Assembly: GCA_964553375.1 (NCBI GenBank)
Contig: CAZKKN010000049.1
Coordinates: 1-12,490 of the forward strand
Source: UBA9715 sp964553375
Lineage (GTDB): Bacteria > Actinomycetota > Coriobacteriia > Coriobacteriales > Eggerthellaceae
Direction: 5' to 3'
Length of the DNA: 12,490 bases
Positions 1-7,204 of the stretch are shown here, piece by piece. The position numbers were made by a program, and so were the translations under genes. How positions within the stretch are numbered: position 1 is the first letter of the stretch; every line of letters begins with the position of its first letter. The notes under the pieces are model-generated. The model had not been told where the DNA came from and did not search any database. It saw only the letters and a list, made by a program, of their open reading frames with translations.

Positions 1-3
1 GAC

Positions 4-50
4 CATGCCATCATCCCCGTCCCCTGACATAAAACCCCGTCCCCGGACAT
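4..50. repeat. REP-like repeat arm, full plus half copy (left end)
   Basis: Bases 4-30 are a full repeat arm (CATGCCATCATCCCC at 4-18, then GTCCCCTGACAT at 19-30). After an AAAA spacer (31-34), bases 35-50 are a half arm, CCCCGTCCCCGGACAT, with one mismatch to the full arm. The same arm forms the right side of the hairpin at 847-877 and appears inverted at 12436-12489. Short GC-rich arms arranged as single and paired copies resemble REP/BIME elements, which are usually mobilised in trans by RAYT transposases; no such transposase is in this window. Confidence 0.85.
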
Positions 51-73
51 AACCCATCCGGAAGCAATGCGGC

Positions 74-102
74 TTGTCTTCACGAGTCTCCTCGAGTATA
101 GT
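74..102 (+). promoter_or_regulatory. Putative sigma70-type promoter of the nucleotidyltransferase gene
   Basis: A -35-like TTGTCT (74-79) and a -10-like TATAGT (97-102) are separated by exactly 17 bases. Transcription would begin near 108-110 and give a leader of about 55 bases before the ATG at 165. It lies just after the left-end repeat, so the gene probably has its own transcript. Called from hexamer match and spacing only. Confidence 0.55.
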
Positions 103-164
103 GAAGCGCCTCTGTGCGTGGAATCATCCCCATGGCAAACCGTTGGGGAGACAAAGGGGTAAAG

Positions 165-809
165 ATGGATATCAACGCTTGGATGAACAGCCTTATCGAA
201 CGATTGAAACTCAAGTTTGATGAGAGGCTCGTACTCGTCGGCCTACAAGGAAGCCGGGCGCGTGGCGAACAACGCAAGGGCAGCGACATCGATGTCGTGG
301 TCGTTATAGAAGGCTTAGACGCCAATGACCTTGCTTCGTATCGCAGCATCATCCAGCAGATGCCGCATGCAGAGCTTGCGTGCGGGTTTATCGGGTCGCC
401 TGATGTGCTCGCAGCTTGGCCGCGACATGATGTGTTCAACCTGGTGAACGACACCGACGTCAGATACGGCTCATTCGATTTCATGGACACGGAGTTTACC
501 GCCAAGGACGCGAAGCTTGCAGCTGACGCATGCGCATCGGAGATTTATCACGCGCTTTGCCATACAGCAGTGTTTGAGCCGGAGGCGCTCCCAGACGTAT
601 TGCAGGGTTGCTTGAAATCGGTGTTCTTCGGGATTCGTGCGAAGCATTTCGCCCAGACAGGCGATTTCGTGAACAGCCGAGCGCAGATGTTGGAGCTTGC
701 AGCCGGCGATGAGAAGGAGCTCTTACAAGCCTATGACGAAGACACACCGATAGACAGCGAAGAGCTCGCGAGCAGGCTGCTTAGATGGGCCAGCGCCGAA
801 TTGGCGTGA
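165..809 (+). CDS. Nucleotidyltransferase-domain protein (MNT/Pol-beta superfamily)
   Basis: This 214-residue protein has the nucleotidyltransferase signature G29-S30 followed by SDID (residues 40-43). D41 and D43 are the expected metal-binding carboxylates, and D105 in a hydrophobic strand may be the third. Residues 115-214 are predicted mostly helical, as in aminoglycoside nucleotidyltransferases and MNT-type enzymes. The family transfers NMP from NTP to a small molecule, protein or RNA; the acceptor cannot be told here. I chose the ATG at 165 because AAGGGG sits at Shine-Dalgarno distance before it. In-frame starts at 114 (GTG) and 132 (ATG) lack such a site, and 114 would lie only a few bases after the predicted transcription start. 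The gene looks more AT-rich than the ior genes and is bracketed by REP-like repeats, which fits acquired accessory DNA. No HEPN partner gene is adjacent, so a toxin-antitoxin role is not supported. Confidence 0.75.
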   Translation: MDINAWMNSLIERLKLKFDERLVLVGLQGSRARGEQRKGSDIDVVVVIEGLDANDLASYRSIIQQMPHAELACGFIGSPDVLAAWPRHDVFNLVNDTDVRYGSFDFMDTEFTAKDAKLAADACASEIYHALCHTAVFEPEALPDVLQGCLKSVFFGIRAKHFAQTGDFVNSRAQMLELAAGDEKELLQAYDEDTPIDSEELASRLLRWASAELA

Positions 810-811
810 TT

Positions 812-877
812 ATGTCAGGGGACGGGGATGATGGCATGATCCGAAAGGATCATGCCATCATCCCCGTCCCCTGACAT
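812..877. repeat. REP-like perfect hairpin (31-bp arms, GAAA loop)
   Basis: Bases 812-842 and 847-877 are perfect reverse complements and enclose GAAA (843-846). The left arm begins ATGTCAGGGGACGGGGATG and continues ATGGCATGATCC. It starts two bases after the nucleotidyltransferase stop codon and ends 29 bases before the -10 box of the next gene. As RNA it would form a very stable stem with a GNRA-type tetraloop. It could protect the 3' end of the upstream mRNA or block read-through, although no T-run follows it. Copies of the arm occur at both window ends. Confidence 0.9.
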
Positions 878-905
878 GGCCCACACACAAATAAGCTGAG
901 ACCCT

Positions 906-911
906 TATACT
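906..911 (+). promoter_or_regulatory. -10 box placed for a leaderless mRNA
   Basis: TATACT lies only six bases before the ATG at 918, so transcription would start at or next to the A of the start codon. No good -35 hexamer is seen 17 bases upstream, and the bases before the ATG hold no convincing Shine-Dalgarno site. Leaderless genes with this geometry are common in Actinobacteria. Confidence 0.55.
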
Positions 912-917
912 GGTGAC

Positions 918-1481
918 ATGGATGTTTACGACTTCGATGGAACTCTCTACAACGGTGACTCCACCGCCGATTTCTTGCGCTTCTGCACAGCACGCCACCC
1001 GCGCATCCTGCTCACGCTTCCTCGGACCGCTCTAGCCGCTTTTGAATGCCTGGGGCTGAAGTGGATCAGCAAAACGGAATTCAAGGAGATGCTCTACCAT
1101 TTCCTCCCGCTCGTACCCGATATAGAGTGTGAGGTGGAGCGCTTTTGGGATGCCAATGAAGCGAAGATAACCGGCCCCTGCCACCCGAAGCCGGGCGACT
1201 TGGTGATCTCTGCGAGCCCAGAATTCTTGTTGAAACCCATGTGCGACAAGCGCGGACTGCAGCTGATGGCTTCACCGGTCGATCCACACACGGGCCGCAC
1301 TTTGGGCCCCAATTGCTCCGACGAAGAAAAAGTGCGCCGTTTCCGCGAAGCCTTCCCCAACACCCCCGTGACGCGCTTTTTCAGCGACTCCCATAATGAC
1401 GACCCCATGGCTGCATTAGCCCAAGAGGCTTTCATGGTAAAAGGCGGAGCCCTTCATCCCTGGAGTGCGTCGCAAGCCTAA
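918..1481 (+). CDS. HAD superfamily phosphatase (subfamily IB-like)
   Basis: The 187-residue protein carries all four HAD motifs in order. Motif I is DFDGT with nucleophile D5 and acid/base D7. Motif II is S98 in VISAS. Motif III is probably K138 in SDEEK. Motif IV is SDSHNDDP with D157 and D161. About 80 residues lie between motifs I and II, which fits the helical C1 cap of IB enzymes such as phosphoserine phosphatase-like and SerB-related proteins. HAD-IB members hydrolyse small phosphate esters; the substrate cannot be assigned. There is no signal peptide, so it should be cytoplasmic. The start at 918 is the only sensible one because motif I begins at residue 5. It stands alone, between the REP hairpin and a convergent gene, and appears to be translated from a leaderless mRNA. 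Confidence 0.85.
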   Translation: MDVYDFDGTLYNGDSTADFLRFCTARHPRILLTLPRTALAAFECLGLKWISKTEFKEMLYHFLPLVPDIECEVERFWDANEAKITGPCHPKPGDLVISASPEFLLKPMCDKRGLQLMASPVDPHTGRTLGPNCSDEEKVRRFREAFPNTPVTRFFSDSHNDDPMAALAQEAFMVKGGALHPWSASQA

Positions 1482-1496
1482 ATCCGGCCACGGATT
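1481..1496 (+). terminator. Short stem-loop at the HAD gene stop codon
   Basis: AATCCG (1481-1486) pairs with CGGATT (1491-1496) around a GCCA loop, starting on the last base of the stop codon. No T-run follows directly; the first is T7 at 1531-1537, inside the neighbouring inverted-repeat element. It is at best a weak terminator. Confidence 0.3.
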
Positions 1497-1501
1497 AAGC
1501 G

Positions 1502-1671
1502 GCTGTGGTCAAAAATTCCAGTTATTCGCGTTTTTTTCTGCCCGAAACGGCGAAAAATGCGTGAATCGAGGGTGCTCGAAGCAAGGCATCTTCTCTGACC
1601 TGGGAAAATGCTGAACGCAATTTTCATGCGAGTTGGGAAAAACGCGAATAACTGGAATTTTTGACCACAGC
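1502..1671. repeat. MITE-like element with perfect 34-bp terminal inverted repeats
   Basis: Bases 1502-1535 (starting GCTGTGGTCAAAAATTCC) and 1638-1671 are perfect reverse complements, 34 of 34 positions, and enclose 102 bases without a credible gene. The flanks TTAAGCG (1496-1502) and CGTTTAA (1674-1680) extend the symmetry loosely. Size (170 bp), long perfect ends and a non-coding core fit a MITE or a REP-type element. It fills nearly all the space between two convergent genes, so it may also end transcription from both sides. The right end is six bases from the activase stop codon. Confidence 0.7.
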
Positions 1672-1676
1672 ATCGT

Positions 1677-4600
1677 TTAAGGGGTGCCGAGGAGGGCCGT
1701 TTCGGCCACCAAGCGGATGCGATTCTCGCGATTGAGGGCCGAGGCCTCGGGGTCGTAGTCAATCACCGTTATGGACAGGGAGGGGAACAGCTCCTCCAGC
1801 TGATGGCGCATGCCGCGCCCATGCACGTGAGCCTTGACGCAGCCGAAGCTCTGCAGGTAGATTACGTGGCTCACGCCCAAGCGGGCGAACTCCTCCAGCT
1901 GATCCAGGTAGCTCACGTCCTCAACGTGGAGCGCATCCGGATCGGGCAGAACCGCCCGACATCCGAAGTCCTCGATCAGCTGCACGATATTGTCGTTCAT
2001 GAAGGGATCGAACACCAGCAACGGATTGCCCACGATGCCGATGAGCGGGCGATCGTCCGAAGGCCTATCAAGATTGAAAGAGGAGGGCTCTCCGACCCCT
2101 GCCTCTAGCGGGCTTTCCCAACGGAACTCGGGAACGAAACCGCAGGCGCGCTCAACGATGCGCGCAACGGCTTCATTCAAGCAATCCTTGCAGACTTCCG
2201 GCACGACGAAAGCGGAGATGGATGGGTCTTCTCGTAGCAGGCGAATGGCGCGCGCCGCCAGCACATCCGCGGTGAAGCAAGCATCTTTCACAGTGGATGA
2301 GCGTGCAACGGCCAAATCCCTCTCATCCAAAGGCTTTGCCAGCAGGTTCACAACCGGTCCGGACTTCCCAACCGGCGCAACGCCCTGCTCTGCACCGCCC
2401 CTCCCCGCACGGTCCCGTCGCGCATCGTCGGGCAGCTCTTTCAGGGAGCTCGCTTTGCGAAGCTCGATGGACTCGGCCAGGGTGCGCAGGCGGATGCGGA
2501 TATGCGCCGTTTCCACCATCTCATCGATCTTCAGCACCGTGAAGGGTCGGCTGTGCTGCCGCAGCAGGCTGCGCACCTCCTCCAGCGACATGGCATCGTA
2601 GCCACAACCGAACGATTGCAGGCACACAAGATCTATCTGCGGGTTGTCCAAGACGAAACGCGCAGCCTTCAGAAGATGCTTGGCAGGCTTCCATACCGCG
2701 GCACCGGGCACCTCGGGCGGTGCCGGCGTGAAATGAGGGGCTAACCCCTCCATGCCGAGCACAACGAAACCCAAAGACGAAAGCATCTCATCGATATCAT
2801 GCATGACCAGCGGATCGCTATGGTAGGGGCGCCCTGCCAGCAAGATCCCATGAGCCCCAGGATTGGCAGCAAGGAAGTCCAGGGCCTCTTCGGTTTGGGT
2901 CTCCAGGGTGCGTTGGAAGACCTGCTGGGCTTCCAGGCCGGCGCTCAGAGCCGCAGTGAGCGAATCCTCCGTTAATGGATGGCCTGAAGATTCGCAAAGC
3001 GGCGCCAAAGCCTCCATAAGCGCCGCGAAATCGGCGTCATTTCTAGCAATGACCTGGGGCTTTGATGAAGAGAGACGCGGCAACGCAAGAGGCATCTCGC
3101 CTTCGCGCATCCAAGAGATGCTATCCTTCATCGCTAAGGGATACTCGCAGCTCACCGCGCAGTGATTCCCCCGCTGCACCGCAGGGAACAAAAGCGCCTG
3201 AGCGCCGGAATCCCGCAACGCGAAAGCCTTGGCGTGTGCGAGTTTAGCCGGGAAGCAAAGGCTCTCAGAAGGGACGCTTTCCCAGGCCTGGGCCCACAGG
3301 GAAGGGGATGTTCGGCGCACAGGAAGCAGCACGTCGAAACCGAGGGACTCCAAAAGCCCATACCAGAAAGGCGCATACGGGTAACCTTCCAGGCTGTCTA
3401 TCACGCCGATGCGCATCCTTTGCGAAGGGGCAGCCGCACCGGTGGATGCGACGACACCGGAGAGCTCCGCGGCGTCGGAGGGCGCACTTGCCGCCAGCAG
3501 CTCCTGCTCGCGCTTGATGAGATTCGGCAACGGCCCTGGGGGCGAGTCGGCAAGGCGAAAGCCGCCTAAGGCAGGTGAGGCGCCCTCGAGTCGCTGGCCT
3601 TTTTCGCAACGGTTGCCGGTGACCAGCTTGCGGTCGCCGCCGAAATCGAGCACCGAGAGCAAGCAACGGTTCTCACAGCCGCCGCAAGGAACGGTGCGCC
3701 GGTCATGACGCAATCCTTGCAAGGTTTCGCGGTCGATCAGACCGCTGACCCCTTTGGCACCGCCGGCCTCCCAGCGGTCGCGCGCCACCAGAGCCGCCCC
3801 TATCGCGCCCATAAGATGCGCCCGGTCAGAGCGCAGCGCCTGAACGCCGCACACCAGCTCGAACGCCCGCAGCACCGCATCAGAGCAAAACGTGCCGCCC
3901 TGCACCACCACCTTATCTCCCAGATTTCCCAGGCGTTCCTTTCCGATGATGCGATAGAGCGCGTTATAAATCACTGAATAGGCGACCCCTGCAGCTATGT
4001 CTGCCCGTGTAACGCCCACTTTCTGAGCATGCTTCACCCGCGACGCCATAAAGACCGTGCACCGGGTTCCCAGGTCAACCGGGCTTTTTGCTTCCAGGGC
4101 CTCCTCGGCGAACGTGTAAGGCGTGGTGCGCAGGCTATGGGCTGTTCCCTCAATGAACGCGCCGCACCCGCTGGAGCAAGCCTCGTTCAGAACGGCATCA
4201 CCGATCAGGTCGCCATCGAGCCAAAGCGCCTTTATATCCTGGCCTCCGATGTCCAAAACGAACGTGGCACCAGGGCGAACCTGTCGAGCAGCCCTGGCAT
4301 GGGCAACCGTCTCCACCACGCTGGAATCTGCATTGAAGGCCGTCGTCAGCATAGCCTCGCCGTAACCGGTGGCCGCGACGTGGGCGATGTAGGGTTTCTC
4401 GCACCCGGGAGAAGACACCTGGGGAAGCTCGCTATACAGCTGACCGAGCATCTCCTGCAGAGTCTCCACGGTCTCACCCCGGGACGGGCGATAGGCGTTG
4501 TGCAGCAAGCGCCCTTCCTGGTCCAACACCGCAAGCTTCACGGTGGTCGAACCGCAATCGATCCCCAAGAACAATGGGCCGTGCGAATCGAAAAGCCGTC

Positions 4601-5576
4601 CGGTAGGATAGGCCTCCTGGCCATGATGCGCGCGAAATGCCGCCAGCTCCTCCTCCGAGGAGAAAAGCGGCGCCAACCGCTCCAAGCTGCTATCGTCCAA
4701 AGTGCAGGCAGGGTCCGCCAGCAAATCCTCCAGGGCGCTGAGCTGGATGGGCGCACCTAGCTCCCCTTTTCCCTCGGCGGCGAATACAGCACCCATGGCT
4801 GGGAACAAATGGGCATCCGGGGGCTTGATGGCGTCATCGCGATTGAGGCCCAAAGCCCTTCTGAAGCCCTCCACCAGGGCGGGGATGTATTCGCAAGGGC
4901 CGCCGAGAAACACCACCTTGCCGCGGATAGGACGCCCGCATGCCAAACCGCCGAGAACCTGGCGCACTACCGCATCCAGTGCGCTTGCGGCGATATCCGC
5001 CTTCGAAGCACCCGCGTTCAGCAAAGGGCGCACGTCGGTCTGCGCGAACACCGCGCAGCGGCTCGCAATGGGATAGATCCGGCGCGCCCCCATGGCCACG
5101 GTGCTGATATCCTTGGTGCGCAAGCCCAGCATGAAGGCGATGGTATCGATGAAACCACCCGTGCCGCCTGCACAGGTGGCGTTCATGCGCTGCTCCATGC
5201 CACCGGTGAGATACACCACCTTCGCGTCTTCGCCGCCCAACTCCACGATGGCATCGGCCTGGGGAATCTTGCGCTGGACGGCATGGGTGGTGGCCACGAC
5301 TTCTTGCACGTAGGGAGCGCCGATGAGCGGCACCACATTGATTCCGGCCGACCCCGTAACCGCAGGGGTCACTGCAAGGTCGCCGCGCATCCATTTTATG
5401 TCGTGGATGACCTGATGAAGCGTCTCACGAATGTTGGATCCATGGCGCTTGTACAGGGAATAGACGATGTTGTCTTGCGCATCCAAGATAACGGCCTTGA
5501 TGGTCTTCGACCCCGCATCGATCCCCAGTCTGTAGACCGGCTGGGCAAGCGAATCCAAGTCAAGGGCTTCTGTCAT
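1677..5576 (-). CDS. Giant acyl-CoA dehydratase activase: two BcrAD/BadFG ATPase modules, DUF2229-like region and HgdB-like modules
   Basis: The 1299-residue protein starts with two ASKHA ATPase modules, opened by GIDAGSKT (about 18-25) and GIDCGSTT (338-345). Each has a second glycine-rich ATP motif (ELGGEDAK, DIGGQDIK). Single-domain activators of 2-hydroxyacyl-CoA dehydratases dimerise around one [4Fe-4S] cluster, using two cysteines per subunit. Here the pairs are C135/C174 and C467/C506, both 39 residues apart. A further cysteine cluster follows (C631, C634, C638, C657), then a DUF2229-like part (about 721-835; C774, C806, C810). The C-terminus has two HgdB-like pieces, each with LQSFGC (986-991 and 1241-1246), joined by a charged low-complexity linker (1043-1075). 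The family hydrolyses ATP to push low-potential electrons into dehydratases or reductases; the partner is not encoded here. The start at 5576 has only a weak, distant ribosome site (AAAGGA). It lies downstream of the ligase on the same strand, but a 358-base gap suggests separate control. Confidence 0.85.
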   Translation of the reverse strand: MTEALDLDSLAQPVYRLGIDAGSKTIKAVILDAQDNIVYSLYKRHGSNIRETLHQVIHDIKWMRGDLAVTPAVTGSAGINVVPLIGAPYVQEVVATTHAVQRKIPQADAIVELGGEDAKVVYLTGGMEQRMNATCAGGTGGFIDTIAFMLGLRTKDISTVAMGARRIYPIASRCAVFAQTDVRPLLNAGASKADIAASALDAVVRQVLGGLACGRPIRGKVVFLGGPCEYIPALVEGFRRALGLNRDDAIKPPDAHLFPAMGAVFAAEGKGELGAPIQLSALEDLLADPACTLDDSSLERLAPLFSSEEELAAFRAHHGQEAYPTGRLFDSHGPLFLGIDCGSTTVKLAVLDQEGRLLHNAYRPSRGETVETLQEMLGQLYSELPQVSSPGCEKPYIAHVAATGYGEAMLTTAFNADSSVVETVAHARAARQVRPGATFVLDIGGQDIKALWLDGDLIGDAVLNEACSSGCGAFIEGTAHSLRTTPYTFAEEALEAKSPVDLGTRCTVFMASRVKHAQKVGVTRADIAAGVAYSVIYNALYRIIGKERLGNLGDKVVVQGGTFCSDAVLRAFELVCGVQALRSDRAHLMGAIGAALVARDRWEAGGAKGVSGLIDRETLQGLRHDRRTVPCGGCENRCLLSVLDFGGDRKLVTGNRCEKGQRLEGASPALGGFRLADSPPGPLPNLIKREQELLAASAPSDAAELSGVVASTGAAAPSQRMRIGVIDSLEGYPYAPFWYGLLESLGFDVLLPVRRTSPSLWAQAWESVPSESLCFPAKLAHAKAFALRDSGAQALLFPAVQRGNHCAVSCEYPLAMKDSISWMREGEMPLALPRLSSSKPQVIARNDADFAALMEALAPLCESSGHPLTEDSLTAALSAGLEAQQVFQRTLETQTEEALDFLAANPGAHGILLAGRPYHSDPLVMHDIDEMLSSLGFVVLGMEGLAPHFTPAPPEVPGAAVWKPAKHLLKAARFVLDNPQIDLVCLQSFGCGYDAMSLEEVRSLLRQHSRPFTVLKIDEMVETAHIRIRLRTLAESIELRKASSLKELPDDARRDRAGRGGAEQGVAPVGKSGPVVNLLAKPLDERDLAVARSSTVKDACFTADVLAARAIRLLREDPSISAFVVPEVCKDCLNEAVARIVERACGFVPEFRWESPLEAGVGEPSSFNLDRPSDDRPLIGIVGNPLLVFDPFMNDNIVQLIEDFGCRAVLPDPDALHVEDVSYLDQLEEFARLGVSHVIYLQSFGCVKAHVHGRGMRHQLEELFPSLSITVIDYDPEASALNRENRIRLVAETALLGTP

Positions 5577-5701
5577 CCAGACTGCTTTCCTTTCGATGGC
5601 CTTATGGACCTTTTCCTTTATCCTTGGATGACTCTAACATATTGCGAAACAGGTATCTCAGCCTTGAAGGAAAGAGCGCAAATGCGTCAAGGGCCCGTTC
5701 T

Positions 5702-5903
5702 TTTCCTCTCCTTGACCAGAAGATCCGAAAAGAACCGAGCGCATTCTTCCGGACGATAGACCAGGGGTTCGGCCGAGGGTGGAGGGAAGGCTGCGAAGCT
5801 TCTTTCCTCTCCTTGACCAGAAGATCCGAAAAGAACCGAGCGCATTCTCCCGGACGATAGACCAGAGGTTCGGCCGAGGGTGGAGGGAAGGCTGCGAAGC
5901 TTC
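5702..5903. repeat. Tandem duplication, two 101-bp units
   Basis: Units 5702-5802 and 5803-5903 both begin TTTCCTCTCCTTGACC and end in GAAGCTTC. By eye they differ at only two places (CTTCC versus CTCCC, and AGGGG versus AGAGG). Each contains GGTTCGGCCGAGGGT (5766-5780 and 5867-5881), the complement of the arm beside the ligase stop codon. Near-identity implies a recent duplication or ongoing copy-number change. Confidence 0.92.
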
Positions 5904-5926
5904 TGACCGTAACCCTCGGCCGAACC
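5867..5926 (-). terminator. Stem-loop downstream of the aryl-CoA ligase gene
   Basis: ACCCTCGGCCGAACC (5912-5926) starts nine bases after the ligase stop codon on the minus strand and pairs perfectly over 15 bases with 5867-5881 across a 30-base loop. It can also pair, over 17 bases, with the equivalent arm of the other repeat unit (5764-5780). The stem is strong, but no T-run follows, so intrinsic termination is uncertain; attenuation or mRNA 3'-end protection is also possible. Confidence 0.45.
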
Positions 5927-5934
5927 CCCAACCG

Positions 5935-7170
5935 CTAATACCGCGAATCGAATATGCGCTTGGTTTTCTTTTCGGATCTGGGCAGCTCCCCCATGGGCAC
6001 ACCCTTCGCATCGGGCGTGCATCCCAGCTTCGCCTTGAAGATGGTGGCCAGTTCCTCTTCGCACCGAGCCTTCTCCTCCCCTTCAAGAGGCGTCTCGAAG
6101 AGAACGGTGAGGATATCCTTGCCGCTGATATTCTCTATCATGACCTGGTATTCGCTGCTAGTGCCATCGGTGATCTTGATCACTTCCTCCACCTGAGCGG
6201 GGAACATATTGCAGCCCTTCACCTTGAACATATCGTCGGTGCGCCCCACCAGCGTATCGATGCGCGGATGATGGGACCCGCATGCGCACTCGCCGGGCAT
6301 GATGCGCGTGAGGTCGTGGGTGCGGTAACGGATCAGCGGCGCGCCTTCCTTCTGCAGCGTGGTGAGCACCAACTCCCCCACTTCGCCGTCGGGCAGGGGT
6401 TCGCCCGTATCGGGATCCACCACCTCGATGTATACGTAGTCGTCCCAAATATGCATTCCGGCGTGCTCGTCACACGAGATGCCGATGCCCGGACCATAGA
6501 TCTCGGTGAGGCCGTAGATGTCATAGATCTGGATGCCCAACTCGTTTTGGATGCGATTGCGCATCTTCTCTCCCCAGCGCTCAGAGCCGATTACGCCCTT
6601 ACGCAACTTCAGCTTGTCCCGGATGCCCCGACGCTCGATTTCCTCCGCCAGCAGCAACGCATAAGAGGAAGTGGCGCCAAGCACCGTAGAGCCCAGGTCC
6701 TCCATCATCTTCAGCTGCTTGTCGGTGTTGCCGGGGCCCATGGGGATGGCCATGGCGCCCAGGCGCTCGGCCCCCAACTGAAAGCCGATGCCGGCGGTCC
6801 AAAGCCCGTATCCTGGCGTGATATGAATGCGGTCCTCGCTGGTCACGCCTGCCATTTCATAGCAGCGGGCAAACTGGATGGCCCAATCGTCCACGTCTTT
6901 CTGCGTATAGGGGATGATAACCGGCGTGCCAGTGGTGCCGCTTGAGCTGTGAATGCGCACCACATCCTTATCGGGCACCGCCTGAAGTCCCAGCGGATAA
7001 GCGGCCCGCAGGTCGTCTTTCTCGCTGAATGGCAGCTTTTCGAAATCCGCCTGGCTGCGCACATCGGTGATGTCTATGTCTGCGAATTTCTGCCCGTAGA
7101 ATGGCGAGCGCTCTTTCAGCGTCGCGAATTGCGCGGTGATCGCATCAAGTTGTTCAGGGGTCATTTCCAT
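5935..7170 (-). CDS. paaK: Phenylacetate-CoA ligase-like AMP-forming aryl-CoA ligase
   Basis: The 411-residue protein belongs to the PaaK branch of ANL adenylate-forming enzymes. Visible motifs are the ATP-binding loop SSSGTTGTP (75-83), YGLTEIYGPG (219-228), RYRTHD (281-286), the hinge GRTDDM (309-314) and the C-terminal KKTKR (401-405) with the catalytic lysine. It activates an aryl acetate (phenylacetate, indoleacetate or similar) with ATP and CoA, or runs in reverse to release the acid. Beside iorAB, the likely substrates are products of arylpyruvate oxidation. I place the start at 7170 because GGAGG lies seven bases upstream; a start at 7206 would add 12 atypical residues without such a site. 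PaaK and its paralogues differ in substrate, so the gene name gives the family rather than proven specificity. C233, C295 and C297 lie in the second half and may bind metal. Confidence 0.85.
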   Translation of the reverse strand: MEMTPEQLDAITAQFATLKERSPFYGQKFADIDITDVRSQADFEKLPFSEKDDLRAAYPLGLQAVPDKDVVRIHSSSGTTGTPVIIPYTQKDVDDWAIQFARCYEMAGVTSEDRIHITPGYGLWTAGIGFQLGAERLGAMAIPMGPGNTDKQLKMMEDLGSTVLGATSSYALLLAEEIERRGIRDKLKLRKGVIGSERWGEKMRNRIQNELGIQIYDIYGLTEIYGPGIGISCDEHAGMHIWDDYVYIEVVDPDTGEPLPDGEVGELVLTTLQKEGAPLIRYRTHDLTRIMPGECACGSHHPRIDTLVGRTDDMFKVKGCNMFPAQVEEVIKITDGTSSEYQVMIENISGKDILTVLFETPLEGEEKARCEEELATIFKAKLGCTPDAKGVPMGELPRSEKKTKRIFDSRY

Positions 7171-7204
7171 AGGTGATCCTCCGGTCGGTCCGTTCCTCGC
7201 TTCC

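Larger units (their letters stand above)
5577..5934. other. Non-coding gap between aryl-CoA ligase and activase genes
   Basis: This 358-base stretch holds the 101-bp tandem duplication (5702-5903), an inverted arm next to the ligase stop codon (5912-5926) and the leader of the activase gene (5577-5701). On the minus strand a TTGACG (5685-5690) could act as a -35 box, but no good -10 lies 16-18 bases downstream, so I do not call a promoter. Reading frames through the repeats shift because the 101-base period is not a multiple of three, so I see no gene here. Confidence 0.6.

Noticed and set aside
114..164. GTG at 114 or ATG at 132 as start of the nucleotidyltransferase
   Set aside because: Neither has a ribosome site at the right distance, and 114 is only a few bases after the predicted transcription start. 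The ATG at 165 has AAGGGG upstream.
165..809. Nucleotidyltransferase as the antitoxin half of an MNT/HEPN pair
   Set aside because: No HEPN-type gene flanks it. The next gene is a HAD phosphatase on a separate transcript beyond a hairpin.
1478..1762. A 94-codon minus-strand frame covering the inverted-repeat element
   Set aside because: It crosses both terminal repeats and overlaps the activase end in another frame. No ribosome site or family resemblance.
4029..5759. Long plus-strand open frames opposite the activase gene
   Set aside because: They overlap a gene with strong ATPase motifs on the other strand. Their translations are rich in His, Arg and Gln, as expected for shadow frames.
5702..5903. 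Tandem units as a CRISPR array
   Set aside because: Only two units, 101 bases each and alike over their whole length, with no short repeat and variable spacer pattern and no cas genes.
5658..6086. Minus-strand open frames running through the tandem repeat
   Set aside because: The 101-base period shifts frame between units, and the frames overlap the end of the ligase gene. The repeated peptide look is a by-product of repeated DNA.
5779..6945. A 388-codon plus-strand open frame opposite the ligase gene
   Set aside because: Antisense to a well-supported AMP-forming ligase, with no motifs and a start inside the tandem repeat.
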